DNA of 64,000 nt, from NCBI RefSeq assembly GCF_004214895.1, contig NZ_CP035952.1:2490501-2554500 (forward strand), given 5' to 3'. The notes below the pieces were generated by a model, which searched no databases, was not told the origin of the DNA, and saw only the letters and a list, made by a program, of their open reading frames with translations. Positions 62,293 through 64,000 of this stretch are shown piece after piece. How positions within the stretch are numbered: position 1 is the first letter of the stretch; each line of letters starts with the position of its first letter. Made by a program: the position numbers and the translations under genes. The DNA is from Pseudomonas tructae. Lineage in GTDB: Bacteria > Pseudomonadota > Gammaproteobacteria > Pseudomonadales > Pseudomonadaceae.

Positions 62293-62847
62293 TCAGCGCT
62301 GCGCCAACCAGTAGTCGTGCAACGCCCGCGCCGCCGGGGCAATCGCCACCACACGCTGACGGTGCAGGGCCACGTCGAGGTCCGCTGGCAGTTCGAACTG
62401 GTCCTGCTCGGCCCACCCGGTAATCACCTGCAAGGCCTTCGCTTGCGCCTCCGGCAGCACAGGCCAGTTGGCGATGGTCATGCCGCGCAAGTAGCCAAAG
62501 CACCATTCCTCCGCCAGCGGCAGAGGCTGGCCCTGGTGTTCCGTCTGCTCCAGGCGTGGTGCAAATGTCTTTGGCGTTTCAACCAGCTGAGTCGCCAGGC
62601 TGTTCAGGTGACGGGCACACAGCTCGACGAAGCGCTGACAGTCTGCAGCGCTTTGCCACTCGGGCATCTGCCCACCCCAGATGGCCGGGAACCATTCGTT
62701 GATATCCACCTGCACGGGGCTTGAGACCAGGGCGGTGAAGTAACCGTCAAGCTCGGAGGCGTTGAGCACTGAGTGATCATCACCGTAGGTCTGCAAGGTG
62801 GCTTCGAGAAACTCGAAATCGGCGGCGGTCAGTGGCAGGTCGTGCAT
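62293..62847 (-). CDS. UPF0149/YecA-like protein without SEC-C tail
   Basis: A 184-residue cytosolic helical protein. LNASELDGYFTALVSSPVQV is the family signature, and LAEEWCFGYLRGMTIANWPV matches the second conserved block. The C-terminal SEC-C zinc motif of YecA is missing; the protein ends in HDYWLAQR. Function unknown. Confidence 0.85.
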   Translation of the reverse strand: MHDLPLTAADFEFLEATLQTYGDDHSVLNASELDGYFTALVSSPVQVDINEWFPAIWGGQMPEWQSAADCQRFVELCARHLNSLATQLVETPKTFAPRLEQTEHQGQPLPLAEEWCFGYLRGMTIANWPVLPEAQAKALQVITGWAEQDQFELPADLDVALHRQRVVAIAPAARALHDYWLAQR

Positions 62848-63011
62848 GGGGAACTCCTTGGCAGATCAGGCGCGCGGGCAAAAGGCGGGGAGGATGGGGC
62901 TTTGAGCCGCTTTTATCCAGCCCCAGGCCAAACATCTCGGGGTCCTGACCATTCGTCGCAACGCCGGCATGGGCTGTTGACGGTTATCTGGGGTTAGCGG
63001 ATTATTTATAC

Positions 63012-63023
63012 ATCGCATGCGAT
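63012..63023. promoter_or_regulatory. Palindrome upstream of ohr, candidate OhrR operator
   Basis: ATCGCATGCGAT is a perfect 12-bp palindrome about 43 bp upstream of the ohr ATG, in an A+T-rich promoter-like stretch. OhrR from the neighbouring gene is the obvious candidate ligand; inference from position. Confidence 0.55.
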
Positions 63024-63065
63024 TTAATCGAATGAGATAAAACATAACCCTTTGAGGATGCCCCC

Positions 63066-63506
63066 ATGAGCAAGATCGAAAAAGTACTGGTTACCGGCAA
63101 GACCCACACCACCTTCAGCGAAGCCGGCCGCAGCGCCCGAGGCCTGGATATCCAGTTGTCTTCGCCGGGCAGCAACAAACCGGTGCACACCTTCAACGCC
63201 ATCCAGCCGCACCCGACCGCCGAGCAACTGTTCTCCGGCGCCTGGTCGGCGTGCTTCATCGCCGCAGTCGAACTGGTAGCCAAGGAGATGAAGGTGACTC
63301 TGCCGGCAGGCCTTGCGGTGGAGATCGAAGTCGACCTGGGCCAGACCGGAGCGGCGTACTTCCTGCAAGCGCGGCTGACCACTCACCTGCCGGGTCTCGA
63401 TCCTGAGGTGGCCAGCGCCCTGGTCCATGCTGCCGACCAGGTCTGCCCGTACTCCAAGGCCACTCGCGGCAACATCGACGTCGCCCTGAAGGTGGTGACC
63501 GACTGA
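63066..63506 (+). CDS. ohr: Ohr family peroxiredoxin
   Basis: A 146-residue thiol peroxidase of the Ohr/OsmC family that reduces organic hydroperoxides. Catalytic Cys63 (SGAWSACFIAAVEL) and resolving Cys127 (ADQVCPYSKATRGNI) are in the usual places. The ATG follows TTTGAGGATG. The OhrR gene lies 105 bp downstream on the same strand. Confidence 0.95.
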   Translation: MSKIEKVLVTGKTHTTFSEAGRSARGLDIQLSSPGSNKPVHTFNAIQPHPTAEQLFSGAWSACFIAAVELVAKEMKVTLPAGLAVEIEVDLGQTGAAYFLQARLTTHLPGLDPEVASALVHAADQVCPYSKATRGNIDVALKVVTD

Positions 63507-63611
63507 TAAAAGCACAGCAACAGCCAGGGGACGGCAGGTATGATCTGGGTCAACCACGCAGCCAGCGGCCATGAAGGCCGCCAGGCTGCATTTGCTGGTT
63601 AAAGGATCCCC

Positions 63612-64000
63612 ATGAAAAGCAACGACACGCCTCCAGGCCCGGCACTGAAACTCTCCGAGTTCCTCTGTTTTGCCGTGTATTCCTCGAACTTGGCGTTTGG
63701 CAAGGCGTACAAGCCGATGCTCGATCAGCTTGGCCTGACCTACACCCAGTTCATCACCTTGGTCGCACTCTGGGAGCAGGACAATCAGACCGTCAGCAGT
63801 CTGGGTGAAAAGCTCTTTCTTGAATCCAATACCCTCACCCCGATCCTCAAGAAGCTCGAAGCGGCAGGCTATCTGTTGCGTCTGCGTGACCCGGAGGATG
63901 AGCGCCAGGTACGTATCACCCTGACTGACAATGGCCGTCAGTTGCGCCAGGCGCTATCCGCCAGCAGCTTTCCACAGACGGGCCTGGAGCCCGCGCAATT
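63612..64000 (+). CDS. ohrR: OhrR-type MarR family regulator, 3' end cut by the window
   Basis: A partial gene (about 129 codons seen). KLSEFLCFAVYSSNLAFGKA carries the conserved peroxide-sensing Cys (Cys19 here) of OhrR, and TVSSLGEKLFLESNTLTPIL with LRDPEDERQVRITLTDNGRQ forms the winged helix. Oxidation of the Cys releases it from DNA and turns on ohr. An AAAGGA site precedes the ATG. The C-terminal end is beyond the window. Confidence 0.92.
   Translation, partial: MKSNDTPPGPALKLSEFLCFAVYSSNLAFGKAYKPMLDQLGLTYTQFITLVALWEQDNQTVSSLGEKLFLESNTLTPILKKLEAAGYLLRLRDPEDERQVRITLTDNGRQLRQALSASSFPQTGLEPAQ

Overview
The window is a high-GC chromosomal stretch of a Pseudomonas, most likely in or close to the P. 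putida / P. entomophila group. The reasons are the many intergenic REP palindromes built on gagcgggcttgccccgc, the style of the aot-like transporter operon, the lpxO, ohr/ohrR and FecI/FecR/receptor modules, and the dense two-strand packing with many 4-bp convergent or ATGA overlaps. I see no tRNA, rRNA, complete IS, prophage or CRISPR array. The assignment rests on recognition, not on a search.

Layout. 1-5.7 kb: a ureide/nucleobase cluster with ureidoglycine aminohydrolase, a cytosine-deaminase-like amidohydrolase, a GntR regulator, an NCS1 permease and an Asp/Glu/hydantoin-racemase homologue that has lost its first catalytic Cys. 5.7-16.4 kb: small lipoproteins, a DUF4303-like/HEAT protein, a two-component system, an SLC13 permease, small membrane proteins, and a large imperfect palindrome (about 620 bp) with a diverged half copy near 5.8 kb. 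16.4-19 kb: a TonB-dependent receptor of siderophore type under a cobalamin riboswitch. 19-22.2 kb: a GNAT, a lipoprotein, an AhpD-like protein, LpxO and a stand-alone RibD-type deaminase. 22.3-27.4 kb: an operon in the order of aotJQMOP (binding protein, two permeases, AstE-like protein, ATPase) ending in an RpiR/MurR regulator rather than ArgR. 27.5-32.6 kb: ThpR, a DUF2834 protein and a FecI-FecR-receptor iron module with a Fur-box-like site.

32.7-47.1 kb: a GNAT, an Ndh-like flavoprotein divergent from an Rrf2 regulator with a perfect palindrome between them, a quinone-reductase-like flavoprotein divergent from a TetR regulator, a SleB-type hydrolase, a CAP protein, SulP, a UvrA2-like ATPase, an SH3 protein, ArgC with a divergent LysR gene, and a dienelactone hydrolase. 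47.2-64 kb: small lipoproteins, a NAD(P)-binding protein, a DUF1835 protein, a DUF6765-like secreted protein, a two-gene RNA end-healing and sealing cassette (RNA ligase plus HD-polynucleotide kinase) behind a structured leader, a LysR/GST pair, a cold-shock protein next to a truncated CSD-like paralogue, RidA, an orphan HEAGH protein, KatG, a UPF0149 protein and Ohr with the start of OhrR.

The strongest candidates for something new are the RNA ligase/HD-Pnk cassette with its leader RNA, the Gly75/Cys180 racemase homologue in the ureide cluster, the B12-riboswitch-controlled siderophore-type receptor, and the composite palindromic repeat whose hairpin stems differ by compensatory changes between copies.
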